DNA of 64,000 bases from the NCBI RefSeq assembly GCF_963678635.1, contig NC_087064.1:21934509-21998508 (forward strand). The letters run 5' to 3'. This document shows, in pieces, positions 21,483-32,977 of this stretch. Source of the DNA: Symsagittifera roscoffensis (Eukaryota; Xenacoelomorpha; Acoela; Convolutidae). Both the position numbers and the translations under genes were made by a program. Every line of letters begins with the position of its first letter. The stretch's first letter is position 1. Below the pieces are notes generated by a model. The model was not told the DNA's origin, did not search any database, and was given only the letters and a program-made list of their open reading frames with translations.

Positions 21483-24096
21483 CGTGGGCTAAAAAAATTA
21501 TTATTTTGAGACTGAAAAGCGGTGGTATGGGGTTGTTCGATAATTTGTTCATATGTATTTTCATCTAGTGAATGGTGTGTCATTATATGTTGATTGGGCC
21601 TTTGTGATATGGTTGGTCTAAAATTTGGATTATGTGTTATTGCTAAATTTCGAAAATTTCGTGGGACTAATGATAATGGATGGTTATGTGGTAGGGGTGG
21701 TAACTGTGGCGCTGTAGGCGTTATGTCTACATTGTTATGTTCTTCGTCGTATGTGTTCTGTCTTGTTGCTATTTTTGTGTTGTATTCTTTTATTTGTGCG
21801 TCTAAAAGAATTTTGTTTATTGATGATGAAAAAATTCCAAAAAATCCTGCAAATAGTATGCGTGCTACACTTGCTTGTCTATTTACTTGTGTGTGTATAG
21901 CGCATGTATTGTAGATTCCTTTTAAGAGTGAAAAAAGAAATCCTATAAAGTTAAACATTGCGTATAAAATAGTCAATTTTTCTAAGATGTAGTAGGGCCA
22001 TCCTAGAAAATCGAGAATTTCATTTTTTAGTGTAACAAAGCTAAAAATATTTATAGGTGAAATATCTTGTGGTCTATATTTTTCACCGTTTAGATATATA
22101 TAGTCTTTAATGTTTTTAAAATATCCGCTATAATCTTGTGTATAAATATCTGCAAGTCCTGCGGTTTCGGCAAGTTTGCGTAAGTTTTGGTCAATTGATT
22201 GTCTTTGTATAGTGTCCATTTGTGTTAATAATTCTTGGAATTGTTGTGTTCTAATGTGATGTTGGATATCGGATTTTGAATATATTTCGATTGATTGTAG
22301 GTCAATATTTGGGTTTCGAGCAATAGCTCTTATGCTTTCAGGTGAAAATTTTTTGAGTGATTGCATTAATGTGGGATATGGGGTAAGAAGGTAATATTTA
22401 TCTTCATCAGGGTTCAGTTGTACTACATTGTGGCTGTTTTCTGATCCATATGGGACTGCGGTATCCCAGAAATAGGTTCGTCTTGAAAGTGTGTCAACGA
22501 AATGTACTTTATTCTTCTAAAAGATAGGGATTCTTTTATAGCATCGTTTATCTTCAAAAACATATAGTGGTGATACTTTTTTGGTACAGGTATAAAACCA
22601 TAAAATGTTTCCTTCGTAGTCTAAAAAATTTGATCTATTTCCTGATAGTAAATATCCTGCGTAGGGTATTTTTAATACTGCTAGTGCAAGTGATTGTAGG
22701 ATTTGTGTCCTTTCTATTTCGCATAGCTGGTGAAGTGTTTCTAATTCAGCGAGTGACATTTCTTGAAAAATGCGGCTAATTGTGTAGTCTAATTTCATAT
22801 CTAGGTGAATATCATAGTGGATATTACCGAAATATGTACTATTCATTAGTGATAGTTCTTGTAAACGTGTGCTTCTAGTGTCATGGGGTTTTAGATGTCC
22901 ACCAGGTTGACCTTTACTTTTTTGAAAGTCAACTGGTATATATGATGTTCCTTCGTTTATAGGATGACTTGTGGCGTATGGGTCGATTTTTATTTTTCCA
23001 GTGGTCATGTCGAATCCTTTTTCATATTCAACTAATATTTCGGAGTATTGTGTTTTGTGAAGTGGATTTCTGTATTTACATGCAAGTTCTGTTTCTTGAT
23101 ATATTTGAAAACGTGTCAATTTATTTTCTATATTGTGTATGTTTCTAAAATTAGAACATTGTTTTCGTGATGGATGGACTTGTTCATATGGGATTGATTG
23201 TAAAAAATATTTTTCGTGAAATTTTATCATACGAGCGTGTATTTTTGCTACTTGAAATGTTGTACATGTGTCTTCGGGGAACCAAACAATTGTTGCTTGT
23301 GTTCGTGTTGTAGGGTCACAATAACCTTGATCGTTTTTACAAGGTAATCTAATTCCTTGATAGATCATTGTGTTGTCAGATAAATCGCGTGTGAGTTGTA
23401 TTTTTTCGAGTTGTATTTTCCAATCGAAAAACATTATTTCTTGATATCCTTTCTTTTTTGTGTCTGCTTTGCAGTTTGATGGGTTATTTATACCAATATG
23501 TGGTATCCAGTTTTTATCGTGTATATCATAAGTTAATCTTCCGTGTGCGCCGTTGTATGGGTATTTTTCATCTAATTTTATATGTCCTTGATATCTTTCA
23601 AGTTCTGCTTGATGTACAGAATCTGCAAAAACTTGGAAATATACTAATTTTCTATCTGTGTTTTTATTTCTTGTGATATTTAGTCTGAGTAACTCGTTTT
23701 TACAATCTTCGGGATTGAGATGTAAAAGTCGTTCGATATTACTCTGGTAGAATGATTCGTGGTCAAGTCGGTTTTTATTTCCATTTGAGACTTGTGAACA
23801 ATGTACTTTCTTTTCAGAAAATGTTGCTGTGAATTTATATCCTATAACTGTTGTTGCTCGGGCTTTTGAATAAAGTGTCGCTATTACATTTGTAGTTTCT
23901 ATAGCTTGTGGTTCTGTTTCGCATTGTGATACTTGATTTATTGCATATTTGTGTAGTGTTTTTTGTTCATTTTCTTCACAATCGTAATGTGTACTAATAA
24001 ATCTTGGGGTCCTGTGCGGGGGGAAGGGTTTATGTTTTGATTGGAGATTACTAGAAAAAAGAGTTGGAGAAAAATTAATATTTTTAGAATATACAT
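21479..24096 (-). pseudogene. env: Envelope-like glycoprotein gene (element A), frameshifted and interrupted
   Basis: About 870 codons. The start ATG at 24096 begins a Leu/Ile-rich signal peptide, as judged from the intact copy in B. The ectodomain is Cys-rich with several N-glycosylation sequons. Near the C-terminus there is a strong membrane segment (LTILYAMFNFIGFLFSLL), a second hydrophobic patch and a long Pro/Asn-rich tail. In A a one-base loss near 23990 separates the signal peptide from the ectodomain, and a TAG at 22517-22519 cuts the chain. The N-terminal pattern (Tyr-Asp-Cys soon after the signal peptide, then regularly spaced Cys) resembles chuvirus-type glycoproteins found in some retroelements. 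That assignment is a hypothesis from memory of the family. Role if intact: membrane fusion or entry. Confidence 0.75.
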
Positions 24097-25247
24097 GTGT
24101 ATGATAATCCTGAGTATGGGTTATAAAATGTGATGTAACCAATTGTCTTTTTGGTATATCTGTCGTATTTGTATATCACTTCAGTTGTTATAAATGGTGG
24201 TGGTAGGGATTGAGCTGTTATATTTGGTGGGTTTAATGGGTAGGGATGTTGAGTAATGTTTTTTAGTTTAACTGTGATTTCAAATTTTAATTGTAGACTG
24301 TTTTGTTGGAGTATTTGGATGTTATGATCACGAATGTCTTCGTGGATGTCTTGTCTATATTGTACTCTATTTAGTGCCCAGTTGTGGAGTCGGTTACTTT
24401 CTGGGTGTTGTCCAAATAATGGTGGAGGTGCTGTGAATGTATTCCAGTCTAGTCTTAAAGGAATGTTTGTTGATGATTGTTCTCGATATCTAGCGTCGAG
24501 GTTATTTGGGAAATTTAAGTTAAAAGGCGGTGGTGAAATCTGGCTTATTGATGGTGTTGATGGTAGTGATAATGTTTCTGGTAGTGATGAGGATGTTGTT
24601 CTATCCGTAGAAATGTCTATCGGATCATTGATTAAATTTGGTTCACCTTGTGTGAATGAATGTGTTGTCCAATATGGTAGTCGTGATGTTTGGTTTGTTG
24701 GGTTAAAGGGGTTTTCACGATTTTGTTCAGATGTTGGTGTTGAACCTAAGTAATCTGAGGGTAGGGTTGAGGTGCTACGTTGTGAAAGAAGCGTAGGGGT
24801 TTCTGGTAATATGCCAATGGGGTTTTCTGGAGTACTTTGTGATGGGGATTGAGGTATATTAAAATGAACTCGGGGAGTTTGAAAATTTCTGTTTCGTCGA
24901 GGATGTATAGTTTGTCTATTTATTTCGACTGTATTTTGGTTTTGACTAGGATTTCGTATTCTACTTAATTCTTGTGGTAGTGTTGGGTATAAGTTATATG
25001 TTGGTTCGCTTAGAGGTGCTTGTCGTTGAACTGGTTCTAGTGGTTCAGATAAGCGAGCGTGTCGTTCTTCAAAGGTATATGGGTTATCTTGAAAGGAAAT
25101 GCTTGTGGATGTTTGGGGGTTTTGGGTAGTTGAAGATGGTGTTGGGTTATCTTGGGATGATGTCGGTGAAGACTGACTGAGTGATTGTTGGTTAGCAATT
25201 TTTGATGGTTTTTTATTTATTCTTTTAGTGGAAAAATTTATGTTTTT
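24084..25247 (-). CDS. ORF Z (element A): long open frame without any AUG
   Basis: The frame is open from the stop at 25248-25250 to the TAA at 24084-24086, about 387 codons, and contains no ATG codon. The first half is Ser/Thr/Pro/Gln/Asn-rich. The second half is more ordered, with a PPPLFGQHPES segment, a helix-like HNWALNRVQYRQDIHEDIRDH segment and a closing PYSGLSYTCIF. The element B counterpart (49589-50722) is also open and also has no AUG. The 3' end overlaps the env start by 13 nt in another frame. Translation must start by a non-AUG codon, by frameshift from ORF Y, or on a spliced mRNA. No family is recognised. Confidence 0.75.
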   Translation of the reverse strand, partial: KNINFSTKRINKKPSKIANQQSLSQSSPTSSQDNPTPSSTTQNPQTSTSISFQDNPYTFEERHARLSEPLEPVQRQAPLSEPTYNLYPTLPQELSRIRNPSQNQNTVEINRQTIHPRRNRNFQTPRVHFNIPQSPSQSTPENPIGILPETPTLLSQRSTSTLPSDYLGSTPTSEQNRENPFNPTNQTSRLPYWTTHSFTQGEPNLINDPIDISTDRTTSSSLPETLSLPSTPSISQISPPPFNLNFPNNLDARYREQSSTNIPLRLDWNTFTAPPPLFGQHPESNRLHNWALNRVQYRQDIHEDIRDHNIQILQQNSLQLKFEITVKLKNITQHPYPLNPPNITAQSLPPPFITTEVIYKYDRYTKKTIGYITFYNPYSGLSYTCIF

Positions 25248-25414
25248 TTATAGTATTCTTCTAGGAAAAGAATTAGGAGGATTGTTGCTAGGGCGAATGT
25301 GATGATTGCTTTCTTTATACATTTGCATATTGTCAAGATGAGAGATGATAGAAATGTTATAAAAATTACAAATAGTAAAAAAATATCTGTTCTACTAAAA
25401 ATGGTTCGTATCAT
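25238..25414 (-). CDS. ORF Y (element A): 58-aa small membrane protein
   Basis: Starts at ATG 25414-25412 in an ATGA overlap with the ORF X stop. The sequence has two hydrophobic stretches, IFLLFVIFITFLSSLILTIC and IITFALATILLILF, separated by a short basic CKCIKKA turn, so two membrane passes or a hairpin. The counterpart in B (50743-50919) is also 58 aa with the same ATG. Near its end it has a run of seven A followed by C, from which a -1 slip would enter the ORF Z frame; B lacks this run. Function unknown; viroporin-like or envelope-accessory roles are possible. Confidence 0.65.
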   Translation of the reverse strand: MIRTIFSRTDIFLLFVIFITFLSSLILTICKCIKKAIITFALATILLILFLEEYYKKT

Positions 25415-25641
25415 TTAGATAAGTTTTGTGAATCGTACCTGTGGATATAGTCAATAGCTTTCGAAAGCTGGAGGTATAGTTCAAATATGGAATAGAAAAT
25501 TAAAAAAATATTGCAAAAAATGATTAAGATTATTACAAAAGATTCAAAGGTATCAAAAAGAAATATGATTAAAAGTTTAAATATCGTTAAAAAGTTTATG
25601 AGAATGTTAAGAATTATGTTGACTGGTCGAGAGAAGAGCAT
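25411..25641 (-). CDS. ORF X (element A): 76-aa small membrane protein
   Basis: Almost entirely hydrophobic, rich in Ile, Leu and Phe, with a central stretch FVIILIIFCNIFLIFYSIFE and a polar C-terminus ending DYIHRYDSQNLSK. A homologous 71-aa frame is at 50930-51145 in element B, where a TAA shortens the tail. The tail in A ends in the ATGA shared with ORF Y. Low-complexity hydrophobic frames can arise by chance in AT-rich DNA, but conservation of both frame and junction in two copies argues for a gene. Confidence 0.6.
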   Translation of the reverse strand: MLFSRPVNIILNILINFLTIFKLLIIFLFDTFESFVIILIIFCNIFLIFYSIFELYLQLSKAIDYIHRYDSQNLSK

Positions 25642-26234
25642 TTAAGAAATGGCTTCTCGATCGAATATTTTTTGTTGTTTGAGGCAATTTTCAAGTGTGG
25701 TCGAGTTATTTATTGGTTTTTTGACAAGTGGGTTGAGTTTTGTGAAAAATTGTTGGGGGCGAATTTTATGGTGATCGGGAGGTCTTCTTTGTCTTTATTT
25801 TTATTTGTCAAGTGATCTGGGGTATTTTTGAGATTTTTATACTTTAGGCTAATTAAAATGGTCGTTCTTTTACTTTAGGCTAATTTAACATATTTGTTTG
25901 GGGGGCATTTGAGATCGGAGTTGGGGAAATATTGTTGATCTTTGGGTTATTAGATAAGGGAGGGTTTTGATATTATGGTGATATTTATTTTAGTTGTCAA
26001 GTTGGAGTGGTTTGCTTATTTTTGACCTGGAGGTCGCAAAGTTATAGTTATAGATATGCCTGGAGTTTAATATCGTTCGTCTAGTTGGTTTGTGTTAGAG
26101 TTAGAGAAGGTGACGGATTGGATGAATCCTATTGGCTAATTTTGAACTAGAATCGTTGCTTGTTTGTCAGCATACTATTTTGAAAAATGAAAGTTCAAAA
26201 TATTTCAGAGGTGCAAAAATTATTAAATATAAAA
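25642..26234 (-). other. Element A spacer between pol and ORF X
   Basis: About 590 bp with no frame conserved in B. It holds a short direct repeat (TTTTACTTTAGGCTAATT-like, near 25838-25880). It may carry the splice acceptor or internal start for env-region transcripts, but no single site stands out. Confidence 0.4.
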
Positions 26235-29200
26235 TTAAAGCTGTTTTTGAAATTCAACTTTCTTTAATATTTTAGATTGTGGAATGAATGTTTTATAGTT
26301 TTTAGGGTGGTTGATTTCTAAGTCGTGATGACTCTTTATGTTCTGATTTGTCGATTTGTTCTTGGGGTATTATTTTTTCTGTCAATTTTCTATTTTTCCT
26401 TTCTTTTTGAGGTATGTTTTGATCTAGCTTTTTTGTATTGTTTTTCGTTATAGTTGATTTTTTATTTTGGTTCTCGAGATGAATGTCATATTGTTCCTTT
26501 GTTTTATTCTCCGTGTGTGGGTTATTTTGAATAATTTTTAAACCTGTGAACTAATATAATTGAGTTAGTTCGCGTAGTGCGTATTCTTTTGGGTAATAAG
26601 GTAATAGGTTGTTTCGATGTTGAACAATTTCTTTTTTGTCTGAGTCGGTGATTTTATATGTGACATCAGTGGGTTTGGCAATTATTTGGTATGGTCCTTT
26701 ACGAAGGGGTTGTAATTTTTTAGAGATTCCTTTTTGGGTGTTAAAATTGGGCATTAAAACAAATGTTCCAATTTTTAAATCGGAGGCTGGTGTAAAGCGT
26801 GAATTTATTTGTTCATTAATGTTTTGCCTTTGTAACAACTTTTTTGTTACTTTTTGGTAAATTTCATTGTGTTTTTTATCTCTGTTTAAAATCCATTCGA
26901 TGTGTGTACCGGAGGCTAATTTAAGAATTTGTGGGTGATGAAAATGATCTTCATCGTGTGTATGTAAAGGTAAGTTATAACAAATTGAGTCTTTATTTGG
27001 TTGACAATAACTTTGTGCATTTTTATGAGAGTTTGCTGTAAACATAATTGGTTTGCGTGGCTTTTGATTAAAAACCATTTCATATGGTGACATTCCTAGA
27101 GTTGCCGTGATTTGTGAATTATATGCTAAGGGAAATAGTTTTACATCTGCTGACCATTCGGTGTATCTTGTATCCTTTCCATTGATGATACATCTAAGAT
27201 ATTCTTGTAGTGAACGGTTCATACCTTCAACTAAGCCGTTTGTCCAAGGTGCGTGAGATGTACGTGGTTTGTGTTTGATGTTATATAAATGACATAGTGT
27301 GATGATTTCATTATTTTTGAATTCTGTACCGTTGTCTGTAACTAAAGTTTCTGGTAGTCCGAATTTGGCTATCCAGTGTTCATAGAGTGTTGTGTAAGCG
27401 TAATAAGCGTTACAATGTGGTACTGGGTTAAGTGCTACATAATGTGTAAACGCGTCAACAATTACCATAATGTAGGAGTTTCCTTCGGATGAGGGTGAAA
27501 TTGGTCCTTTTGTATCAAATGAAATACGTTGGTTAAAGTACAAACTTTGTCCTTTAAAATCTTGTTTTTGTGCTATTTGTTTTTGATTTGGATAAGGTTT
27601 ATTTAGCTGACATACTATACAATCATTGCATAGTACTTTTATCCAAATTGGTGCATTTGGAAAATAAAAGTTTTGTATGAAATTTGAATATGTTTTCTCT
27701 GATCCAGAGTGTCCTTTAATGTTTTGTGTATGTGAAATATTAAAAGCTATGAGAATCATACTTAAAGGGAGACAGGGAACTGTAGATTCATTTAATTGGT
27801 ATTCTAGAAGGTCTGTGTTTTCGTTAATTGTTGTATTATTAAATTTTCGAAAAATAGTTGTATCTGCCTTGACGGGTTTAGTTTTATATTTGTGCCATGA
27901 TTTTAGTTGTCTAATTACTGGGTCAAGATTTTGATATTGTTTCAAAGTATTAATTGTAACTTTATTTGTTGGGGGAGAAAAATGTTTTCAATTTCTAATT
28001 TAGATAAAGGAATTGTATCAAGTGGGTCATGGAGGTCAAAAATTTGATTTATTGTGTATTTTGAATCGTTTGTTTGTGGTCCTGATAAATTTATTTTATC
28101 AGTTAGATTTTCTTTTTCAATTAACGGAAAAAGGTCTTTTTTATGCGGGTGTTGTTTTACTCTTTTTTGTTGGGTGTTATTTTTTATCCATTGTGAATAT
28201 GGAATTGGTTTGAAAGTTGATGTTCCAAGTAGATCAACTTCGTAGTGGTTATTTTGGCAATATAAATAAAGTGGGAAGTGTTGTAGATTGTTTATTTGTG
28301 TTTGTTCAACGTTAGTTTTTACTACATATTTGCATTCTAGTCGGGGGGATGTTTCGTTTTCTGCAAGGTAGAATTTTATATTTTTGGGTATTTCAACTGT
28401 AGTTTTACGTGTAAGTAATTCAGGTGGTGTATTTCGACTTAAGGTGTCTGGTAATGCAAGATTCTTTCCTGCTGTTTAAACTATATGTAAGTTTGGGAAT
28501 TTCATTAGAATTAGTTGAAATCTATAAACTCGGTGATTTGGATTGGATTTTTGTGTAAAGAGAAAAATGATTGGTTTGTGATCTGTGAATAGAACTGTTG
28601 GATGTTTTGATCCAAGTATCAGAAATTCATATTCTGTTAGTGTATATATTATAGCTGTACATTCTCTCATTAGAGTTGAGAGTCGTAGCTCTGCTTGAGT
28701 GAATAATCGAGAATTTGCTGATATAAGGTTCATTTTGTTTGTACCATTGTGTGATTGTAATAATGCTGCGCCGATGATAAAATTCGAAGCATCGCACATT
28801 GCGTAGAATGGTTGATTTAGATCTGGAATTGTATTCGAAATTTGTTCAGTTAAGGGTTTTTTAATTTCTTCAAATCGTGCTTGATGTTCTGTGTTCCATT
28901 CAAAATTATTTTGTTGTCTAAGTATTTTATAGAATGGTCTTAGGTATAATTGCATTTTATAGACATATTTGCTTAAAAAATTTAACATTCCAAGGAATTC
29001 TTGGATTTTCTTTTTGTTCATTGGTGGTTGGAGCTTTTGAATAGCATCAATGCGTGCTTTTAATGGAGTGATTGTTTTTCTTTCTATATTATGTCCTAAG
29101 AATTTAACTCGTGTTAAAGAGAAGTGTGATTTATCGGGGGCGGCCTTCAGATTTTCGTTCTGAAGTATTTTGTGATAGTGTTCTAAAACATTGAACATTT

Positions 29201-31019
29201 CTTCTTTTGTTTGTGATTGCATAAAAACATCGTCTAAATAGGTGATTGCGTTTTTCTTGAGTATAAGTGGTCTAAAAATTTTGCTCATAAAAGCTGAAAA
29301 TGCTGCTGGTCCTATGGATATTCCATAGAATAGGCGAATGAATTCATATTGCTGATTTCCAATAACAAATTGTGTTAAGCGTCGCGATTGTTCATCTAGT
29401 GGCATTTGATTATATGCACTATTCATATCTGCGGTTGTAAAGTATTTTCCGTTTATTTTTGTTAAAATAACTTGTATTGGTTCAATAGGCCAATTGCATT
29501 TTGATTCGTCTATTAGTGAATTAAGGTATCTAGCGTCTAGAACTATTTTTAATGATTCTCCTTTTGCTAGGATGATAACAGGGTTGATAAATGTGTTACC
29601 TTTTGGTTGTTCTTCTTTGTTTACCGGTGAGATAATATTGTATTGTTCTAAAATATCGAGTAATCTGTTTACTTTATCATGTAAGTGAATTGGTACTTTA
29701 CTTGCTCTTTGTTTTTTGAAAACTGCGTCAGGTTTTAATGGGAGATGTAGTGATGAACTGATTTTGCCAACATCAAATTTCGATGTTGCATAGACTGATG
29801 AATATTTTATTAGCTGTTTGGCTAACTTATCAAATTCGTCTTGTGTTATTTGTGAATGTTGGAAGTTAAACATTGTTAAAAATTTCTGTTGATTCTCTGT
29901 ATAGTTATTTATGTTGAATGTAGGTTTGAAATATGGGGTTTTTGTGAAATAATCTGTATTTCTTTTTTCATTACTTATTATATTATTTATGGATAATTCT
30001 TCATTAAGAATTGTGGATTGACAAATATCTAATATTTGGAGTATATTATTTACGCGATATGCTTTTTCGTGTATTGGTGATATCGTAGCGTTGGTTTCGT
30101 AATAGCCTAAAAGTCCTAAAGGCAATGTTACTTGATAGGGTGTATTTTTGTATACATGTAGAGAAATAATATCTGAATTCGAGTTTTTCAAATATTTTAT
30201 GGATGATATTGTAATTTTGAAAAATTTATGGATAGGTTTGAATTCAAAATCTGACATATAGAGTTGTTGTTTATTTTGTTTTTTATCATATTGGTGAACT
30301 TGAAAAGAATTTTGAAAAGAATGGTGGTTGTTTGTTTAATCTTTGAAAAAATGTTAGGGATGTGTCTTTTGTTTTTGTGTATTTATCTTTGATTAGTATT
30401 TTACTATTCAAGATGTTGATTGTTGGTATATATTTAGAGATAAATTGTATTCCAATGATATTGTGTTTAATATCAGTGATATGAAATATTTGTTTAAATG
30501 GTTTATTTAAAATTTTATTTTGCTCTATTGTTCTCGTGGGGAGAAGAAATAATTGAATTTTTCCATAGTTTACCAATGTTGATCCTTGTGCTGTTGCTAG
30601 TTTACTGGAGGTTTCAAGAGGCGTTAGTTTTGGTTTAATGTTTTTATCTCATTCCATGTGGGAATGTTTATTATGTTTGATTCTGCTCCTGAATCAATTA
30701 AAAAATCAATTTCAAGATCTGGTGGTTGAAATTCTTTGTTTCTTGGACTTTCTAAAAGAAATGGTATTGTCCAAATTTTTTCTTTGGGTTGTTCTTTTTG
30801 TATATTTTGATAGATGTGATTTGTATTCAAGCATTTTGTTTTATTATTTTCATTGAATTGATTTGTAGTGTTGATTTCGTTAGTTTCTTGTGCCGTTTGT
30901 GTAGAATGGATGGGTTCAATATAATAATTGTGAAGGAGTTCTAATTGATTTTCATATATATGTGATGAAAAAGGTTGTTCATATATAATAGGTTCGTAGT
31001 CATTTTCGACTGCTATCAT
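26235..31019 (-). pseudogene. pol: pol (element A): protease, RT, RNase H, integrase; multiply broken
   Basis: Contains a protease DSGAES active site; an RT with a TADMNSAYNQMPL block and YLDD; RNase H with the expected Asp/Glu/Asp; and LPDTLSR-type linker remains. The integrase has His72/His79/Cys106/Cys109-type zinc residues, the Asp-Asp-Glu triad (in FDTKGP, TDNGTE and GLVEG) and a GPY/F module (LRKGPYQI). Breaks relative to B: a frameshift near 30630, loss of about 75 bp near 30300, a TAA at 28476-28478 where B has Trp, a lost C in a C-run near 27972, a 27-bp loss near 27855, and a TAG at 26551-26553 removing a 100-residue basic tail. Domain order and GPY/F place it in Ty3/gypsy. Not functional as it stands. 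Confidence 0.9.
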
Positions 31020-31081
31020 ATTTATGGAGATAGTGTTTTCTGTATCACTTTCTGAATCTGATGATTCACAGTTTATTTGAT

Positions 31082-32977
31082 TTAGTTGTAGTTCGTTATT
31101 TCCTGTGTCATCAATACCTGGGGGTCTGATGTTGTTTCTGGATTTGATTGTACTTGATTAATATGTCTTTGATGTTTAGGTGTACTACTTCTGTGGCGAT
31201 TGTTAGAATTATTATAATGGTTATTATTCCTGTGTGGTGATTGGGAATAATTTCTATAACGGTTATTATAACTTGAATGTCGATTTTGTGAATTATTTCG
31301 TGATCTGTTTTGATATTTATTGTTTGGTCTGTTATAGTTTGATCTATTATATGAGTTGTTCCTTGATCGATTGTTCGGGTAATTCTGGTTTCGGTTGTTT
31401 GAATAACTTCTATTTCGATTATTGGAGTAATTTCTATTTCTATTGTATGATGAGTTTCGTGATTGATTGTTTGGATAGTAATTATTCCTTGATTGGGAAT
31501 TAGATCTAGAGGCAAATTGTGTTGTATTCGAATTTGATCTGGAGTAGTTATTTCGACTATTTGGTCTATTATAATGATTTTGTGACGAATTTTGTGTATT
31601 TCTTCGTTCTGGTGATCTTCCTCTATAACTTGAGTTATATGGTGATTGGGTTCTCGTGTAATTGGTATTGTTCGGAAGTGGTTTTCCTGAACTGTTGTTG
31701 CTGTATACATTTTTGTTTGGTAGATTTTGATCTTTCTTCATGTATTGATAGAATGATTTATTTGGTTCTTTATATTTTTGAGGTTTGTTTTGATTGTCCT
31801 GTTGTTTTTGTCTACATTCAGAAATACTATGTCCGTATCGTCGGCAATAATTACACCATTTTTTGAAAGATGGTTTGCCTTTAAAGTTTGGGTGTTTTTC
31901 ATAAATATTGAGTATTTCAGTGGTTTTTTCAACGAGGTCTGTATCTGATTCCTGTATATTGTTGATATTTGTGGTATTTGTTTCAATTCGGTTAACATAT
32001 TGTAATTTCAGATTTTCTGTTTCTTCAAGTTTCATTGCGATTTCCGCTTGCTCTAGTTTGTCTACTAGTTTTCGAAAATCTAAATCGGGTTCTCGAATTG
32101 AGGAGGGATGGGATGCTCTCTTTTTTATTGCTATTTTCCTTAATTGAGGTGTTAAGGTCATCATTAAGACTTCTGTCATTTTTGTGTTTTTATAGTCGTG
32201 TGTATTTAATGAATATGCTTTTCGAACTAGTGTTTCGATACGTACTGCTAATTGTTTGATGGTTTCATTTGGTAATCTGCGAATTTCATTACATAAAACT
32301 CTTTGTTGTTGTTTGTTTCTCTCGGAGTCAAATATTTTTGAAAATTCTTGTGTAAATCTTTTCCAATTTGATTTTATTTCTATAGGCAATACTGAAAACC
32401 ATTTTTGGGCTGCGCCGTCTAAGGTTGTCTGTATCAACGCTGTGCGTCGATGTATCCAGTTTTGATGTAGTGGCGTATTAATTGGTTCAGGTCCTATATT
32501 TAAAATCAAATTTGCTGTTACTGCATTTAAATAATCTTCTACAGAATATTCAGGGTCTGTTCCTGTGAATACCATTAATGGTTTGTTTGATGTTATTGAT
32601 GACCCACCCATAAGGTATGGATTCATTGTCATTTGTTGTGATTTTGCTGCATTTGGCATTTGTGAAAAGTTCGAAAGTTGATTTTTTGTTATTTCGTGTT
32701 GTTGAAGGTAATATGGAAGTGGTATCTCATTTTGCATTTGTGTTGGTTGATACCAGTGTGTAATCATTGGGTTTTGTGGCTGAATTGGTTGAAAAGATTG
32801 TGTATTAATTGGGTTTTGCACTTGTATTGGTTGTTGGTTTTGTGCATCTATTGGGTGTGGAGAAAAAATTCTATGATCTGTATATGGTTTTTGCACTCCT
32901 TGTCCGCGATATTCTTGAGTGTATGGTGCAAATATATCTGGTTGTAAATAATCATCATCAGAGGATAAATAATCCGT
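31082..32977 (-). pseudogene. gag: gag (element A): capsid and CCHC nucleocapsid, defective ends
   Basis: The middle carries a Retrotrans_gag-type capsid segment (QKWFSVLPIEIKSNWKRF, then LPNETIKQLAVRIETLV) and a CX2CX4HX4C knuckle (CNYCRRYGHSISEC). An unusually long Asn/Arg/Ser/Tyr-rich tail follows, with repeated NNRNRSYS-like units, probably RNA binding. At the 3' end a lost base near 31127 makes the frame stop at 31082; the other frame continues into pol without a stop. At the 5' end the codon equal to B's first in-frame ATG is ACG here (32975-32977), and two bases are missing near 33010-33030. So this copy probably cannot make normal Gag. Confidence 0.85.

Noticed and set aside
24334..24753. 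139-codon plus-strand frame (and 49851-50258 in B)
   Set aside because: Antisense shadow of ORF Z; it looks conserved only because ORF Z is conserved.
25238..25250. Programmed -1 frameshift from ORF Y into ORF Z at the seven-A run
   Set aside because: The slippery run exists only in A; in B the same codons are TTTAATAAACAT and a TAG follows before Z, so it cannot be the general mechanism.
31111..31710. 199-codon minus-strand frame in gag and its B counterpart at 56701-57117
   Set aside because: It is the shadow of the Asn/Arg/Ser/Tyr-rich repetitive Gag tail in another frame; its Ile/Thr pattern follows from the codon repeats and the length differs between copies.
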